From Microvirga sp. ACRRW (lineage in GTDB: Bacteria > Pseudomonadota > Alphaproteobacteria > Rhizobiales > Beijerinckiaceae), in assembly GCF_022346925.1 (NCBI RefSeq), contig NZ_JAKRNJ010000004.1, positions 310,001 through 374,000 of the forward strand: 64,000 nucleotides of DNA, given 5' to 3'. The notes beneath the pieces are model-generated. The model was not told the origin of the DNA and did not search any database. It saw only the letters and a program-made list of their open reading frames with translations. The position numbers were made by a program, and so were the translations under genes. Every line of letters starts with the position of its first letter. Position 1 is the stretch's first letter. Shown here in pieces: positions 11,993 through 21,504 of the stretch.

Positions 11993-12928
11993 ATGAGACC
12001 AGGACAAAACAGGCGTATGCGCGGTCGTAACAACCGCAACAATGGTGGTGGTAACAAGGGTCCCAATCCCTTGACCAAGAGCTATGAGTCGAACGGCCCG
12101 GACGTAAAGATCCGCGGCACGGCTCAGCATATCGCCGAGAAATACAGCCAGCTCGCCCGCGACGCGCAGGCAAGCGGCGACCCGGTGGCAGCGGAAAACT
12201 ATTTCCAGCACGCCGAGCATTATTACCGCATCATCGCCGCCGCTCAGGAGCAGCTGCGTGAGCAGTACGGCTATCAGCAGCGCTTCGACGACGAAGGCGA
12301 CGAAGAGGGCTTCGGCCAGGGCGAGCGCCCGAGCTTCGAGCGTACCGGCGCCGGTGGCGAGGATGGCGACCTCGGCTCCCAGCCGCAGCCTTACGAGTCA
12401 CGCGGCGAGAACGAGCGCCCTCCCCGCTTCGACCGCGGAGACCGTCAGGACCGTGGCGAGCGCCAAGAACGCGGTGATCGTGGCGACCGCCGCGAGCGCT
12501 TCCAGCGTGATCGCGGCCCGCGCCAGGACCGCCAGGACTTCCAGCGTGACGATCAGGCCGGCGAGGGCGAGCGCCCTGCCCGCTTCGAGCGTCAGGATCG
12601 CGGTGAGCGTCCTGAGCGTGGCGATCGTCAGGACCGCCCCGAGCGTGGTGAGCGCCGCGAGCGCTTCCAGCGAGACCGTCGCCCCCGCGAGGAAGCCGAC
12701 ACCGCCGATGCAGGTGGCCTGCCGGCTTTCCTGACGAACCCGGTGCGCTCCGCTCCTGCCGCCACCGAGGATCAGGGCGCTGCCCCGACCTTGGATTTCG
12801 GCGCCGAGGCCAATGATGAGCGTCCCCGCCGTCGCGCCCCCCGCCGCACCCGCCGCGATGTGGTCGAAGGCGGCACCGACGAGGCCGGCAGCTTCACGCC
12901 GGACGTGGAAACGCCCGCCGCCGAGTAA
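11993..12928 (+). CDS. DUF4167 domain protein with Arg/Asp/Glu-rich repetitive tail
   Basis: 311 residues. The N-terminal basic stretch (MRPGQNRRMRGRNN), then NPLTKSYESNGPDVKIRG and the helical AENYFQHAEHYYRII segment, define DUF4167, an alphaproteobacterial family of unknown function thought to bind nucleic acid or ribonucleoprotein because of its charge. From about residue 135 to 240 the chain is low complexity, built from degenerate DRGD, DRQD and RGER units, with a larger duplication ending RRERFQRDR. The C-terminal 70 residues are again Arg-rich (RRRAPRRTRR). The gene lies between prmC and clpB, as in other Rhizobiales, though here about 5.9 kb of other genes separate it from clpB. Confidence 0.88.
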   Translation: MRPGQNRRMRGRNNRNNGGGNKGPNPLTKSYESNGPDVKIRGTAQHIAEKYSQLARDAQASGDPVAAENYFQHAEHYYRIIAAAQEQLREQYGYQQRFDDEGDEEGFGQGERPSFERTGAGGEDGDLGSQPQPYESRGENERPPRFDRGDRQDRGERQERGDRGDRRERFQRDRGPRQDRQDFQRDDQAGEGERPARFERQDRGERPERGDRQDRPERGERRERFQRDRRPREEADTADAGGLPAFLTNPVRSAPAATEDQGAAPTLDFGAEANDERPRRRAPRRTRRDVVEGGTDEAGSFTPDVETPAAE

Positions 12929-12952
12929 GGCCGCTGAGCTGGAATCAAGATG

Positions 12953-12978
12953 AAGGAGGGCCTTGGCCCTCCTTTTTT
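12953..12978 (+). terminator. Intrinsic terminator after the DUF4167 gene
   Basis: AAGGAGGGCC at 12953-12962 pairs perfectly with GGCCCTCCTT at 12965-12974, and the run of Ts from 12973 to 12978 completes a rho-independent terminator 25 bp after the stop. Confidence 0.9.
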
Positions 12979-13024
12979 ATGTCCTTGCGCAAAGACGCCA
13001 GAGGAATTGATGCCTGTTAAGATG

Positions 13025-13036
13025 TAACATATGTTA
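13025..13036. promoter_or_regulatory. Perfect 12-bp palindrome TAACATATGTTA, candidate operator
   Basis: TAACATATGTTA lies 33 bp upstream of the RTX protein ATG in an AT-richer spacer. It is a perfect inverted repeat of the size bound by dimeric helix-turn-helix regulators. No matching regulator gene is nearby, and the operator role is inference. Confidence 0.35.
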
Positions 13037-13068
13037 ATGGCCACGCTTCTCCCTCGATTGGATACGCC

Positions 13069-16000
13069 ATGGCCAAGCCGCGCTCGATTGCTCTCGCCTC
13101 TGCCTTGAATCGGAAGCGGGAGGCCCTGTTCGATCCGCTCGCTTTGGGCGAAGGCACTCTCCCAAGCGCGGCGGCGTCCCTGGCGGCTTCCTCGGCCATC
13201 ACGGGAACGCCTGGGAAAGACAGCCTGATCGGCACCGCAGGCAATGATGTGCTCTCGGGGCTTGGCGGCAATGACTTTCTCGACGGACGCAAGGGCCGTG
13301 ATCGCATGATCGGCGGCAGCGGCAACGACACTTATATCGTCGATAACGTCCGCGATCAGGTGATCGAGCGCGCCAAGGGTGGTACCGACCTGGTCAAGGC
13401 CTCCGTCAATTGGACCCTGGGCTCGCAGGTTGAGAACCTGACTCTCACTGGCAGCAAGGCGCTCAAAGGTACCGGCAACAGCCTCGCCAATGTCATCACG
13501 GGCAATAACGGCCACAACACTCTCGACGGCAAGGCCGGCGCCGACAAGCTTATCGGCGGCAAGGGCAACGACACCTACATCGTCGACAACGCCAAGGACC
13601 TCATCACCGAGAAGGCGGGCCAGGGCACCGACACGGTGCAGGCTTCGGTGAACTATACCCTGAGTTCTCATGTGGAGCACCTGATCCTCACCGGCCGTGC
13701 CCTGTTCGGCACCGGCAACACTCTCGCCAACCGGATCACCGGCAATGCGCTGGCCAACCAGCTCGACGGTGCGGCGGGCAACGACACTCTCGATGGCGGT
13801 GCCGGCGACGACGTGCTCGACGGCGGAACGGGCGTGGACAGCCTTATCGGCGGCGCAGGCAATGACACATACATTGTCGACCATATCGCCGACGCGATCG
13901 TCGAAGCCGAGGGCGGGGGAACCGACACGGTCTATGCCCGGACAAACTACACGCTGAGCGCCCATGTCGAGCATCTGGTCCTGCTCGACTTCGCCTTCTC
14001 CGGCGACGGCAACGATCTCAACAACCGGATCACCGGTACTGCCGGCAATAACACCCTCACGGGCGGGGGTGGCAATGACACTCTCGACGGCGGCGCCCTT
14101 GACGACGTCCTCATCGGAGGTTCCGGCGCCGATAGTCTCATCGGGGGCTCCGGTCACGACACATATGTTGTCGACGATGCGGGCGATGTGGTGATCGAGA
14201 CCGAAGACGGTGGGATGGACAAGGTGGATGCGCTGGTGAACCACACGCTGGCTGCCCATGTCGAGAACCTGGGCCTGAGGGGCGCCGCCGTTATCGGCAC
14301 CGGCAACAATCTCGATAATCGGATCGCAGGCAATTACCTTCTCGACAGCACCCTCATGGGTGGTGACGGCAACGACACTCTCGAAAGCGGTGTCGCAAAC
14401 GACCTTCTTCTCGGTGGCACGGGAAGAGATCGGCTCCAAAGCGATCTTGGCAACGACACGCTCGACGGCGGCATCGGCGCCGATACTCTCGCCGGAGGCT
14501 TCGGCAATGATACATATGTTGTCGACGACGTCGGCGACATGGTGGTGGCAGAAGAAGAACACAGCGGAAACGATACGGTTCGCGCCTCAATCAACTATAC
14601 GCTGAGCGCTCATATCGAGAACCTGGTTCTGTTCGATGCCGCTGTCTCCGGCACGGGCAACAATCTCGACAACGCGATCACCGGCAATGCTCTCGACAAT
14701 AGCCTCAACGGCGAAGCCGGTAACGATACCCTCGATGGCGGCACCGGCAACGATAGCCTCATCGGTGGGGAGGGCAACGACGTCTACATCGTCGATAGCG
14801 CAGGCGACATCGTCGTCGAAGCTCCCGGCGGCGGAACCGACACGGTTCAGGCAAAGATCGACTACACGCTCGGCGATGACATCGAGAATCTCGTACTCCT
14901 CGGCGCGGCACTCACTGGCACCGGCAACGGTCTCGCCAACCGGATCACCGGCAACGCGGGCGACAATACGCTCATCGGCGGCGCAGGCAACGACACCCTC
15001 GAAGGCGGCGCGGGCAATGATACTTACGAGGTCGAGGATGCCGGCGACGTGGTGATCGAAGCCCCAGGCGGCGGCACGGATACGGTGCGGACGGCACTCA
15101 AGAACTACACGCTGGGCGACGGCCTCGAGAACTTGGTGCTGCTTGGAGCCGCCACCCGTGGCAACGGCAACGTCCTCGACAACGCCATCACTGGGAACGC
15201 CCAGGACAATTGGCTCACCGGCGACATGGGAGACGATACGCTCGACGGCGGCGAAGGTGACGACGTTCTCGTCGGCGCCTCCGGCAACGACGTCTACATC
15301 GTCGACAGCATATACGACACGCCCTTCGAAGACCCCGACGACGGAACCGACACGATCCAAGCAAAGATCAGCTACACGCTCGGCGATAACTTCGAGAACC
15401 TCGTTCTCTTGGGCGCGGCGCTCACCGGCACCGGTAACGCTCTCGCCAACCGGATCACCGGCAATGCGAACAACAACGCTCTAGATGGCGGCATTGGAGA
15501 CGACACGCTCGACGGCGGCGAAGGCGAAGACACGCTTCTGGGCGGCATCGGAACGGATTCACTTCTTGGCGGTGGCGGCGACGACCTGCTCAATGGCGGA
15601 GTGGGCGCGGATGTTCTCGCCGGCGGCGCGGGCGACGACACATACGAGATCGACGATGCGGGCGACCTGGTGATCGAGGCCGGCGGCGGCGGAACCGATA
15701 CGGTTCGCTCCTCGGTCGATTACACGCTCAGTACGGAGGTCGAGAATCTCGTGCTCCTCGGCGCGGCGCTCTCCGGCACCGGCAACGCGCTCGCCAACCG
15801 GATCACCGGCAACGCGGGCAACAACACGCTTGTCGGCGGCGCGGGCGACGACACACTCGATGGCGGAACCGGCAATGACCGGCTCGAGGGCGGCGCGGGC
15901 GACGACGTCTACCTCGTCGACGCTGCTGGCGATACGGTCATCGAAGCCCCGGACGGCGGGATCGACACGATTCACCTCTGGAACTCCTCAACCTATACGC

Positions 16001-16995
16001 TCGGCGAAGGCGTCGAAAATCTTGTCGCCTATAATGCGTCAAAGGTGCATGGCAACGATCTCGACAACTGGATCGAGGTTGCTCACATTGGCAGCATCAC
16101 AGCCTATGGCCTCGCGGGCAACGACACCCTCATCGCCGCCAGCGGCGTGGACCATCTCGACGGCGGCGACGGCAATGACAGCCTCTATGGCGGCTCCTAC
16201 TCAGACAATCTCATCGGCGGAGCGGGTGACGACACCCTCGACGGCGGCACAGGCGACGACGCTCTCGCCGGCGGCTCTGGCAACGACACCTACATCGTCG
16301 ACAGCGTGAACGACATCGTTGACGAAACAGACGGCGGCGGAACCGATACGATCGTGACTTCGATCGACTACAGCCTCGCCAGCAGGCCCGACATTGAGAA
16401 TCTCACCCTGATCGAAAGCGCTCGGAACGGCACCGGCAACGGTCTCAATAATGTCCTGACCGGGAATGCCGCGAGCAATCGACTCCAAGGCATGGGCGGC
16501 GCCGACACCATCTTCGGCTATGGCGGCAGCGATACCCTCTCCGGCGGCAACGGGAGCCTGTTCGATGGCGGCAGCGGCGACGACCTGCTCCTGAGCAGCG
16601 GGAGTGCCCAGCAAATGTGGGGCGGGCTCGGCCGCGACACGTTCTCCTTCTGGAACTTGGACTACCTGAGTAGCGACCCGGCGCTCAGCGCCGTCATTCA
16701 CGATTTCGACTTCAAGCGAGCCGGGGGCGTCGACAACACGAGCCTGGACGTGCTCGATCTGTCCGGAATCGATGCGTTCACCACAATAGCAGGGGATCAA
16801 GCTTTCAGCATGATCGCTAGCGGCACGGCTGCCCCCATCCAGAAGAGCGCCGGTACGCTTTATTATCACACGACAAGCGGCGTTCTTTACGGTTTCGTCG
16901 GAGCCGAAGGCACTCTCGTCGCGGCCACTTTCGCGATCACAGTCGGAAAGGGCATCGTCTGGGATTCCACGTATGGCGGGAACATCATACTATAA
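13069..16995 (+). CDS. Large RTX (Ca2+-binding nonapeptide repeat) protein, probably secreted by type I secretion
   Basis: 1308 residues, acidic and strongly repetitive. After about 45 N-terminal residues, the chain has blocks of GGxGxDxLxGG-type nonapeptides that form calcium-binding parallel beta rolls. These alternate with an unusual 40-residue module: NDTYIVD..D.V.E....GTDTV.A...YTL...VENL.L.G...GTGN.L.N.ITGN. I count 11 copies of the NDTYIVD-like segment. The C-terminal region (about 1190-1308) has the serralysin-like DFDFK...LDLSGIDAF and ends in a hydrophobic strand, as type I secretion signals do. There is no Sec signal and no protease zinc motif. No HlyB/HlyD genes lie in the window, so the exporter must be elsewhere. 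Adhesin or matrix roles are possible; none is proven. Confidence 0.9.
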   Translation: MAKPRSIALASALNRKREALFDPLALGEGTLPSAAASLAASSAITGTPGKDSLIGTAGNDVLSGLGGNDFLDGRKGRDRMIGGSGNDTYIVDNVRDQVIERAKGGTDLVKASVNWTLGSQVENLTLTGSKALKGTGNSLANVITGNNGHNTLDGKAGADKLIGGKGNDTYIVDNAKDLITEKAGQGTDTVQASVNYTLSSHVEHLILTGRALFGTGNTLANRITGNALANQLDGAAGNDTLDGGAGDDVLDGGTGVDSLIGGAGNDTYIVDHIADAIVEAEGGGTDTVYARTNYTLSAHVEHLVLLDFAFSGDGNDLNNRITGTAGNNTLTGGGGNDTLDGGALDDVLIGGSGADSLIGGSGHDTYVVDDAGDVVIETEDGGMDKVDALVNHTLAAHVENLGLRGAAVIGTGNNLDNRIAGNYLLDSTLMGGDGNDTLESGVANDLLLGGTGRDRLQSDLGNDTLDGGIGADTLAGGFGNDTYVVDDVGDMVVAEEEHSGNDTVRASINYTLSAHIENLVLFDAAVSGTGNNLDNAITGNALDNSLNGEAGNDTLDGGTGNDSLIGGEGNDVYIVDSAGDIVVEAPGGGTDTVQAKIDYTLGDDIENLVLLGAALTGTGNGLANRITGNAGDNTLIGGAGNDTLEGGAGNDTYEVEDAGDVVIEAPGGGTDTVRTALKNYTLGDGLENLVLLGAATRGNGNVLDNAITGNAQDNWLTGDMGDDTLDGGEGDDVLVGASGNDVYIVDSIYDTPFEDPDDGTDTIQAKISYTLGDNFENLVLLGAALTGTGNALANRITGNANNNALDGGIGDDTLDGGEGEDTLLGGIGTDSLLGGGGDDLLNGGVGADVLAGGAGDDTYEIDDAGDLVIEAGGGGTDTVRSSVDYTLSTEVENLVLLGAALSGTGNALANRITGNAGNNTLVGGAGDDTLDGGTGNDRLEGGAGDDVYLVDAAGDTVIEAPDGGIDTIHLWNSSTYTLGEGVENLVAYNASKVHGNDLDNWIEVAHIGSITAYGLAGNDTLIAASGVDHLDGGDGNDSLYGGSYSDNLIGGAGDDTLDGGTGDDALAGGSGNDTYIVDSVNDIVDETDGGGTDTIVTSIDYSLASRPDIENLTLIESARNGTGNGLNNVLTGNAASNRLQGMGGADTIFGYGGSDTLSGGNGSLFDGGSGDDLLLSSGSAQQMWGGLGRDTFSFWNLDYLSSDPALSAVIHDFDFKRAGGVDNTSLDVLDLSGIDAFTTIAGDQAFSMIASGTAAPIQKSAGTLYYHTTSGVLYGFVGAEGTLVAATFAITVGKGIVWDSTYGGNIIL

Positions 16996-17014
16996 AGACG
17001 AAGCGTTTCCGGTC

Positions 17015-17070
17015 GAAGCGGATCAGCCGCTTCAAGCATCGGACGTGAATTCGCGTCCACGTCCGATGCT
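17015..17070. repeat. Double palindrome between convergent genes
   Basis: A 7-bp-stem hairpin (GAAGCGG 17015-17021 with CCGCTTC 17027-17033) is followed at once by a 13-bp perfect inverted repeat, AGCATCGGACGTG at 17035-17047 against CACGTCCGATGCT at 17058-17070. It lies between the RTX stop and the MOSC stop, where it could end transcription from both sides, but has no T-run. The AGCATCG core recurs in the palindromes upstream of clpB, pointing to a dispersed family. Confidence 0.75.
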
Positions 17071-17853
17071 CTAGAAAACCAAGCTCGCCTGCTCCGTCTC
17101 GAAGTGATCGCCGACCGCGATGCTGCCGCCACTCACGACCTCGGCATAGATGCCGCAATCGAAATGGCCATAGGCTTGCATGAGGCTTCTCGGGATCTGG
17201 AGATCGCGGATGCCGGTGTCGGGGTCGACATTGGTAGCAGCGCAGCGCTCGATGCGCTTCGTCACCTTCAGCCGCACCCCGGACGCGGTAGTCAGCACCT
17301 GCCCCACGAGGTCGAACTCGGCCCAGGGCTCCAGCCCGTCGATGTGGATATTGCCGCGAAAGCGCAGCGGATCGACAGGAGCACCAATGACGTTCTCGAG
17401 CTGGCGCACGCTGGCGAGATTGATGAGCGAGACATAGCCCCGCCGTGAATCGGTGAAGCGGAAACCGTCCGGCGCGGTGAGCACCTTCGGCGCTCCGCGC
17501 AGCTCTTTCGGCATGAAGCGGCGGAAGAAGGCCTCGATGGCAAGCCGCCCCTGCTCCGTCGAGAGATCGCCGCGCGCCACCTCGCGCCCGCCGTCTTCGA
17601 TGAAGAGCGTCGTGATGCTGTCGACATAGCGGGTCTTCAGCCGCGCCAGGCCCTCGTTGCGCATGAGCATGAGAAACTTGATCTTGGGCTGATGCTGCGG
17701 ATTTTCCGGCTCGAAGCCCGCGGGGCCGTTCTCGATGGCGAAAAGCCGGTCGCCCGGAAAGTACCCGCCCTTGCCGAGGGCGGCGGTTTCCAGGGTCTCG
17801 GGTGAGAGGCCCTTCACGGGATAGCGTTGGAGAGAGGCGATGCGGATGCTCAT
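17071..17853 (-). CDS. MOSC domain-containing protein (YcbX-like)
   Basis: 260 residues. The N-terminal MOSC_N beta-barrel opens IASLQRYPVKGLSPE, the sequence that defines this fold. The C-terminal MOSC domain contains RFRGNIHIDG and the near-invariant cysteine in RIERCAATNVDPDTG, which in YcbX, mARC and the sulfurase C-terminus coordinates molybdenum cofactor. Such proteins reduce N-hydroxylated compounds or handle sulfur. Unlike E. coli YcbX there is no C-terminal ferredoxin domain, so an external redox partner is needed. The gene starts with ATG and is convergent with the RTX gene; its stop touches the end of the palindrome there. Confidence 0.88.
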   Translation of the reverse strand: MSIRIASLQRYPVKGLSPETLETAALGKGGYFPGDRLFAIENGPAGFEPENPQHQPKIKFLMLMRNEGLARLKTRYVDSITTLFIEDGGREVARGDLSTEQGRLAIEAFFRRFMPKELRGAPKVLTAPDGFRFTDSRRGYVSLINLASVRQLENVIGAPVDPLRFRGNIHIDGLEPWAEFDLVGQVLTTASGVRLKVTKRIERCAATNVDPDTGIRDLQIPRSLMQAYGHFDCGIYAEVVSGGSIAVGDHFETEQASLVF

Positions 17854-17941
17854 GCCTCCTTCGGTAAGGCATGGCTTTCCAAGAGAAAAGCCCCACCGGG
17901 AAACGGCAGGGCTCTCTCACCTGACATCTGCACTCGGATTT

Positions 17942-18211
17942 TTATGAAGCATCGCCCGAGCGGGCCACCTTCGAGCGCTTCAGCTGTGGCGTGAAGCCGG
18001 CCTCGCGGCCGCCCGTGCTGTCGATCTCGACCTGATGCGGATCCTGCTGCATGCCCTCATGAGCCGTCTGATGCTCGGGGATGTTCGCCTGAGGCCCGGC
18101 CTCCTGCTTCATGCGCAAAGCCTTCTCGGCATTGGCCATCAGCTCCTGACGGGCCTGTTCGGCCTTGCGCTTCTTGGGCCGGAAACGGGACAGAAAATCG
18201 GAAAATACCAT
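17942..18211 (-). CDS. Small hydrophilic protein of unknown function
   Basis: 89 residues, starting MVFSDFLSRFRPKKRK. A basic amphipathic N-terminus is followed by Gln-, Glu- and His-containing sequence predicted to be disordered, with an Ala/Glu-rich helix (residues about 18-40). A GGAG ribosome site (AAGGAGTAA, which includes the upstream stop) lies just ahead of the ATG. It begins 6 bp after the stop of the next gene upstream, so the two are an operon. I recognise no domain. Confidence 0.6.
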   Translation of the reverse strand: MVFSDFLSRFRPKKRKAEQARQELMANAEKALRMKQEAGPQANIPEHQTAHEGMQQDPHQVEIDSTGGREAGFTPQLKRSKVARSGDAS

Positions 18212-18217
18212 GATGAT

Positions 18218-18541
18218 TTACTCCTTTGCTCGCGAAAGCACGCCATCGCTCCGGTCGCTGCGATGGGTGGGCGGGGTTTCGACGTTCCGGCGGTTCTCCG
18301 GAATATCTCGGGACGTTTTCATGGTGCCGGTGGAATCGCCGATGTCGCCACCATCCTCGGTGCTCTTCACACCCTCTCCGTTCTGGAGCACGCGCCCGCT
18401 CTCGCTGGTATCGCCGAAGGTGCGGGGCGTGACGGAAGGCTGCTCTTCCGCGGGGCTTTCGGATACGGCCAAGCCAAGCTCGGCATTGCGCGCCAGATCG
18501 GCGCGGGCTTTCTCGGAATCAGAGCGCGGATCGCGCGGCAT
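18218..18541 (-). CDS. Small charged protein of unknown function
   Basis: 107 residues from the ATG at 18541, chosen because AAGGAGG lies 5 bp upstream; the frame extends further but without a ribosome site. The sequence (MPRDPRSDSEKARADLARN...) is rich in Ser, Asp, Glu, Arg and Pro, lacks hydrophobic stretches, and is probably disordered. It is followed after 6 bp by the 89-residue protein. The pair sits between the MOSC gene and clpB, outside conserved synteny. No function can be assigned. Confidence 0.6.
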   Translation of the reverse strand: MPRDPRSDSEKARADLARNAELGLAVSESPAEEQPSVTPRTFGDTSESGRVLQNGEGVKSTEDGGDIGDSTGTMKTSRDIPENRRNVETPPTHRSDRSDGVLSRAKE

Positions 18542-18646
18542 GGAGGCCTCCTTGAATCCATGGAAATCACTTGCTGGGTCAATGCGAGGGCCTGATCGGG
18601 GTTCCCCTTCCGCCCCCCTCTTGTCGTCCTGCCGCCATGCCCCCAC

Positions 18647-18711
18647 CTTAAGCCTGAGCATCGTGCGGAAAAGTGGACCCGGTTTTCCGCAAGAACGATG
18701 CTCAAGTTAAG
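18647..18711. repeat. Large intergenic palindrome, copy 1 upstream of clpB
   Basis: CTTAA...TGAGCATCGT (to 18664) pairs with ACGATGCTCA (18695-18704)...TTAAG, and inside it GCGGAAAA (18665-18672) pairs with TTTTCCGC (18683-18690). The whole is a 65-bp imperfect cruciform. The GAGCATCG and GCGGAAAA elements belong to a palindromic repeat type I know to be dispersed between genes in Rhizobiales. The spacer (18542-18849) has no other gene. Confidence 0.75.
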
Positions 18712-18714
18712 AAG

Positions 18715-18765
18715 AAGCATCGGATGGGCCCCAAAAGTGCAAATCCACTTTTGGGTCCGATGCTT
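18715..18765. repeat. Large intergenic palindrome, copy 2 upstream of clpB
   Basis: AAGCATCGGA (18715-18724) pairs with TCCGATGCTT (18756-18765), and CCCAAAAGTG (18730-18739) pairs with CACTTTTGGG (18746-18755). It is a second, nearly perfect 51-bp hairpin 3 bp after the first. The two share the AGCATCG outer arm but differ inside, so they look like two members of one family inserted side by side, 85 bp before clpB. Confidence 0.75.
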
Positions 18766-18849
18766 AGACGGATGCTTCCTGATGAAGGTCCGACATCACT
18801 GGGCCAGCTTGCGCCTCGAAGAGGGCAGGACGGCTTAAGAAGGGATGAC

Positions 18850-21477
18850 ATGATGGATTTCGAAAAATACACCGAGCGCGCCCGGGGTTTCGTTCAGGCT
18901 GCGCAAAATCTGGCCATGCGGGAAGGACACCCGCAGCTCTCCCCCGGCCATGTCCTAAAAGTTCTGCTCGACGACCCCGAAGGTCTCTGCGCCAGTCTCA
19001 TCGACCGCGCGGGCGGACGCTCGCGCGATGCGCACGCAGCTGTCGAGCAATGGCTCGCCAAGCAGCCGAAAGTCTCCGGTTCCGCCGCGCAGCCGCAGGC
19101 GACGCGCGACCTGATGCGCTTCTTCGACACCGCCGAGAAAGCCGCCGAAAAGGCAGGTGATTCTTACGTCACCGTCGAGCGGATGCTGCTGGCGCTGGCC
19201 GTCGAGAAGGATTCCGAGGCCGGAAAAATTCTGGCTGCTGCTGGTGTTACCGCGCAGGGTCTGAACAACGCCATCAACGCTCTGCGCAAGGGCCGCACCG
19301 CCGACAATGCGACGGCGGAGAACGCCTATGACGCGCTCAAGAAATATGCCCGCGACCTCACCGAGGCTGCCCGCGAAGGCAAGCTCGATCCGGTGATCGG
19401 CCGTGACGAGGAGATCCGCCGCACGATCCAGGTTCTCTCGCGCCGCACCAAGAACAACCCGGTGCTCATCGGGGAGCCCGGCGTCGGCAAGACCGCCATC
19501 GTCGAAGGCCTGGCCCTTCGCATCGTCAACGGCGACGTGCCCGAATCCTTGAAGGACAAGCAGCTGCTCGCCCTCGACATGGGTGCGCTGATCGCAGGCG
19601 CGAAATATCGCGGCGAGTTCGAGGAGCGCCTGAAAGCTGTCTTGAGCGAAGTGACGGCGGCGGAAGGCGGCATCATTCTCTTCATCGACGAGATGCACAC
19701 GCTCGTCGGCGCAGGAAAAGCCGATGGCGCGATGGATGCCTCGAACCTGCTCAAGCCAGCGCTTGCGCGCGGCGAGCTGCACTGCGTCGGCGCGACCACT
19801 CTGGATGAATACCGCAAGCATGTGGAGAAGGACGCGGCGCTCGCCCGTCGCTTCCAGCCGGTCTTCGTCAGCGAACCCACCGTGGAAGACACGGTGTCGA
19901 TCCTGCGCGGCCTGAAGGAAAAGTACGAGCAGCATCACGGCGTGCGCATCACCGACAGCGCGCTCGTTGCCGCCGCCACGCTCTCGAACCGCTACATCAC
20001 CGATCGCTTCCTTCCCGACAAGGCCATCGACCTCGTCGATGAGGCCTCATCGCGCCTGCGCATGCAGGTCGATTCAAAGCCGGAAGAGCTCGACAACATC
20101 GACCGCGAGATCGTGCGTCTCAAGATCGAGCAGGAAGCCTTGAAGAAGGAGACGGATGTCGCCTCCAAGGACCGCCTCGAACGTCTCACCAAGGAACTGG
20201 CGGATCTGGAAGAGAAGTCTTCTTCGATCACCTCACGCTGGAAAGCGGAGAAGGACAAGCTCGGCGCTGCCGCCGACCTGAAGAAGAAGCTCGAAGACGC
20301 ACGCAATCAGCTCGCTTCCGCGCAGCGCAACGGCGATTGGGCGAAGGCGGGCGAACTCTCCTACGGCGTCATTCCAGGCCTGGAGAAGCAGCTTGCCGAT
20401 GTGGAAGAGAAAGCCGATGGCGGCGGCCTGATGGAAGAGGCGGTGACGCCCGACCACGTGGCGCAGGTCGTCTCCCGCTGGACCGGCGTGCCCGTCGACA
20501 AGATGCTGGAAGGCGAGCGCGAAAAACTGCTGCACATGGAGCAGGATCTGGCGAAGCGCGTCGTCGGACAGCGCGAAGCGGTGGAAGCCGTCTCGACCGC
20601 CGTGCGCCGCGCGCGCGCGGGCCTTCAGGACCCGAACAGGCCCATCGGCTCATTCATGTTCCTCGGCCCCACGGGCGTCGGCAAGACGGAGCTGACCAAG
20701 GCTCTCGCCGCGTTCCTCTTCGACGACGAGACCGCGCTCGTGCGCATCGACATGTCGGAATATATGGAGAAGCACTCGGTCGCCCGTCTCATCGGCGCGC
20801 CTCCCGGCTATGTGGGCTATGAAGAGGGCGGCGCCCTGACGGAAGCCGTTCGCCGCAGGCCCTATCAGGTGGTGCTGTTCGACGAAATCGAGAAAGCGCA
20901 TCCGGACGTGTTCAACGTGCTGCTGCAGGTTCTCGATGACGGACGCCTCACGGACGGGCAAGGGCGCACCGTGGACTTCCGCAACACGCTCATCATCATG
21001 ACCTCGAACCTAGGTTCGGAATATCTGGTGAACCAGCCCGAGGGTCAGGATACCGACGTGGTGCGCGATGAAGTCATGGGCGTGGTGCGCGCGCATTTCC
21101 GACCAGAGTTCCTCAACCGCGTGGACGAGATTATCCTGTTCCACCGGCTGAAGCGCTCGGAGATGGGCGCCATCGTCGACATCCAGCTCGCTCGTTTGCA
21201 GAAGCTGCTTACCGATCGCAAGATCACGCTGCAGCTCGACGACGGTGCACGCGAATGGCTGGCCGAGAAGGGCTACGATCCGGCTTACGGCGCGCGCCCC
21301 TTGAAGCGCGTGATTCAGAAGAACGTGCAGGATCCGCTCGCAGAGGCGATCCTCGCAGGCGAGATCAAGGACGGCGAGACCGTGCCGGTGCATGCAGGCC
21401 CCATGGGCCTGACCATCGGAGACGCGACCGTGACCAAGGCGAAAGAGCGCGCACCGGAAGGTGTGCGGTTGAACTGA
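18850..21477 (+). CDS. clpB: ATP-dependent disaggregase ClpB
   Basis: About 875 residues. Start is ATG 18850 or the adjacent ATG 18853 (family proteins begin [13 protein letters not shown]); AAGAAGGG at 18837-18844 serves either. Order of parts: N-domain with two Clp repeats; AAA-1 with Walker A GEPGVGKT and Walker B IILFIDE; the coiled-coil M-domain (about residues 410-520, rich in Leu/Glu/Lys); AAA-2 with GPTGVGKT and [14 protein letters not shown]; and the C-terminal D2-small domain with [12 protein letters not shown]. It threads aggregated proteins with DnaK after heat stress. A clear RpoH promoter was not found; two palindromes fill the upstream spacer. Confidence 0.97.
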   Translation: MMDFEKYTERARGFVQAAQNLAMREGHPQLSPGHVLKVLLDDPEGLCASLIDRAGGRSRDAHAAVEQWLAKQPKVSGSAAQPQATRDLMRFFDTAEKAAEKAGDSYVTVERMLLALAVEKDSEAGKILAAAGVTAQGLNNAINALRKGRTADNATAENAYDALKKYARDLTEAAREGKLDPVIGRDEEIRRTIQVLSRRTKNNPVLIGEPGVGKTAIVEGLALRIVNGDVPESLKDKQLLALDMGALIAGAKYRGEFEERLKAVLSEVTAAEGGIILFIDEMHTLVGAGKADGAMDASNLLKPALARGELHCVGATTLDEYRKHVEKDAALARRFQPVFVSEPTVEDTVSILRGLKEKYEQHHGVRITDSALVAAATLSNRYITDRFLPDKAIDLVDEASSRLRMQVDSKPEELDNIDREIVRLKIEQEALKKETDVASKDRLERLTKELADLEEKSSSITSRWKAEKDKLGAAADLKKKLEDARNQLASAQRNGDWAKAGELSYGVIPGLEKQLADVEEKADGGGLMEEAVTPDHVAQVVSRWTGVPVDKMLEGEREKLLHMEQDLAKRVVGQREAVEAVSTAVRRARAGLQDPNRPIGSFMFLGPTGVGKTELTKALAAFLFDDETALVRIDMSEYMEKHSVARLIGAPPGYVGYEEGGALTEAVRRRPYQVVLFDEIEKAHPDVFNVLLQVLDDGRLTDGQGRTVDFRNTLIIMTSNLGSEYLVNQPEGQDTDVVRDEVMGVVRAHFRPEFLNRVDEIILFHRLKRSEMGAIVDIQLARLQKLLTDRKITLQLDDGAREWLAEKGYDPAYGARPLKRVIQKNVQDPLAEAILAGEIKDGETVPVHAGPMGLTIGDATVTKAKERAPEGVRLN

Positions 21478-21504
21478 AACTGCGAGGCTCGCGTGAGAAC
21501 ACAA

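Noticed and set aside
12772..14562. A 596-codon open frame opposite the start of the large RTX gene
   Set aside because: Same reason; the repeated GDGN codons give an Ala/Val/Glu-rich antisense frame with no recognisable domain.
13200..16600. Regularly spaced short repeats resembling a CRISPR array
   Set aside because: The repeats are in frame, degenerate and translate as calcium-binding nonapeptides; there are no unique spacers or cas genes.
18542..18849. RpoH (sigma-32) promoter for clpB
   Set aside because: CTTG-like sequences occur but none has a matching downstream CCTAT-type element at 17-18 bp spacing.
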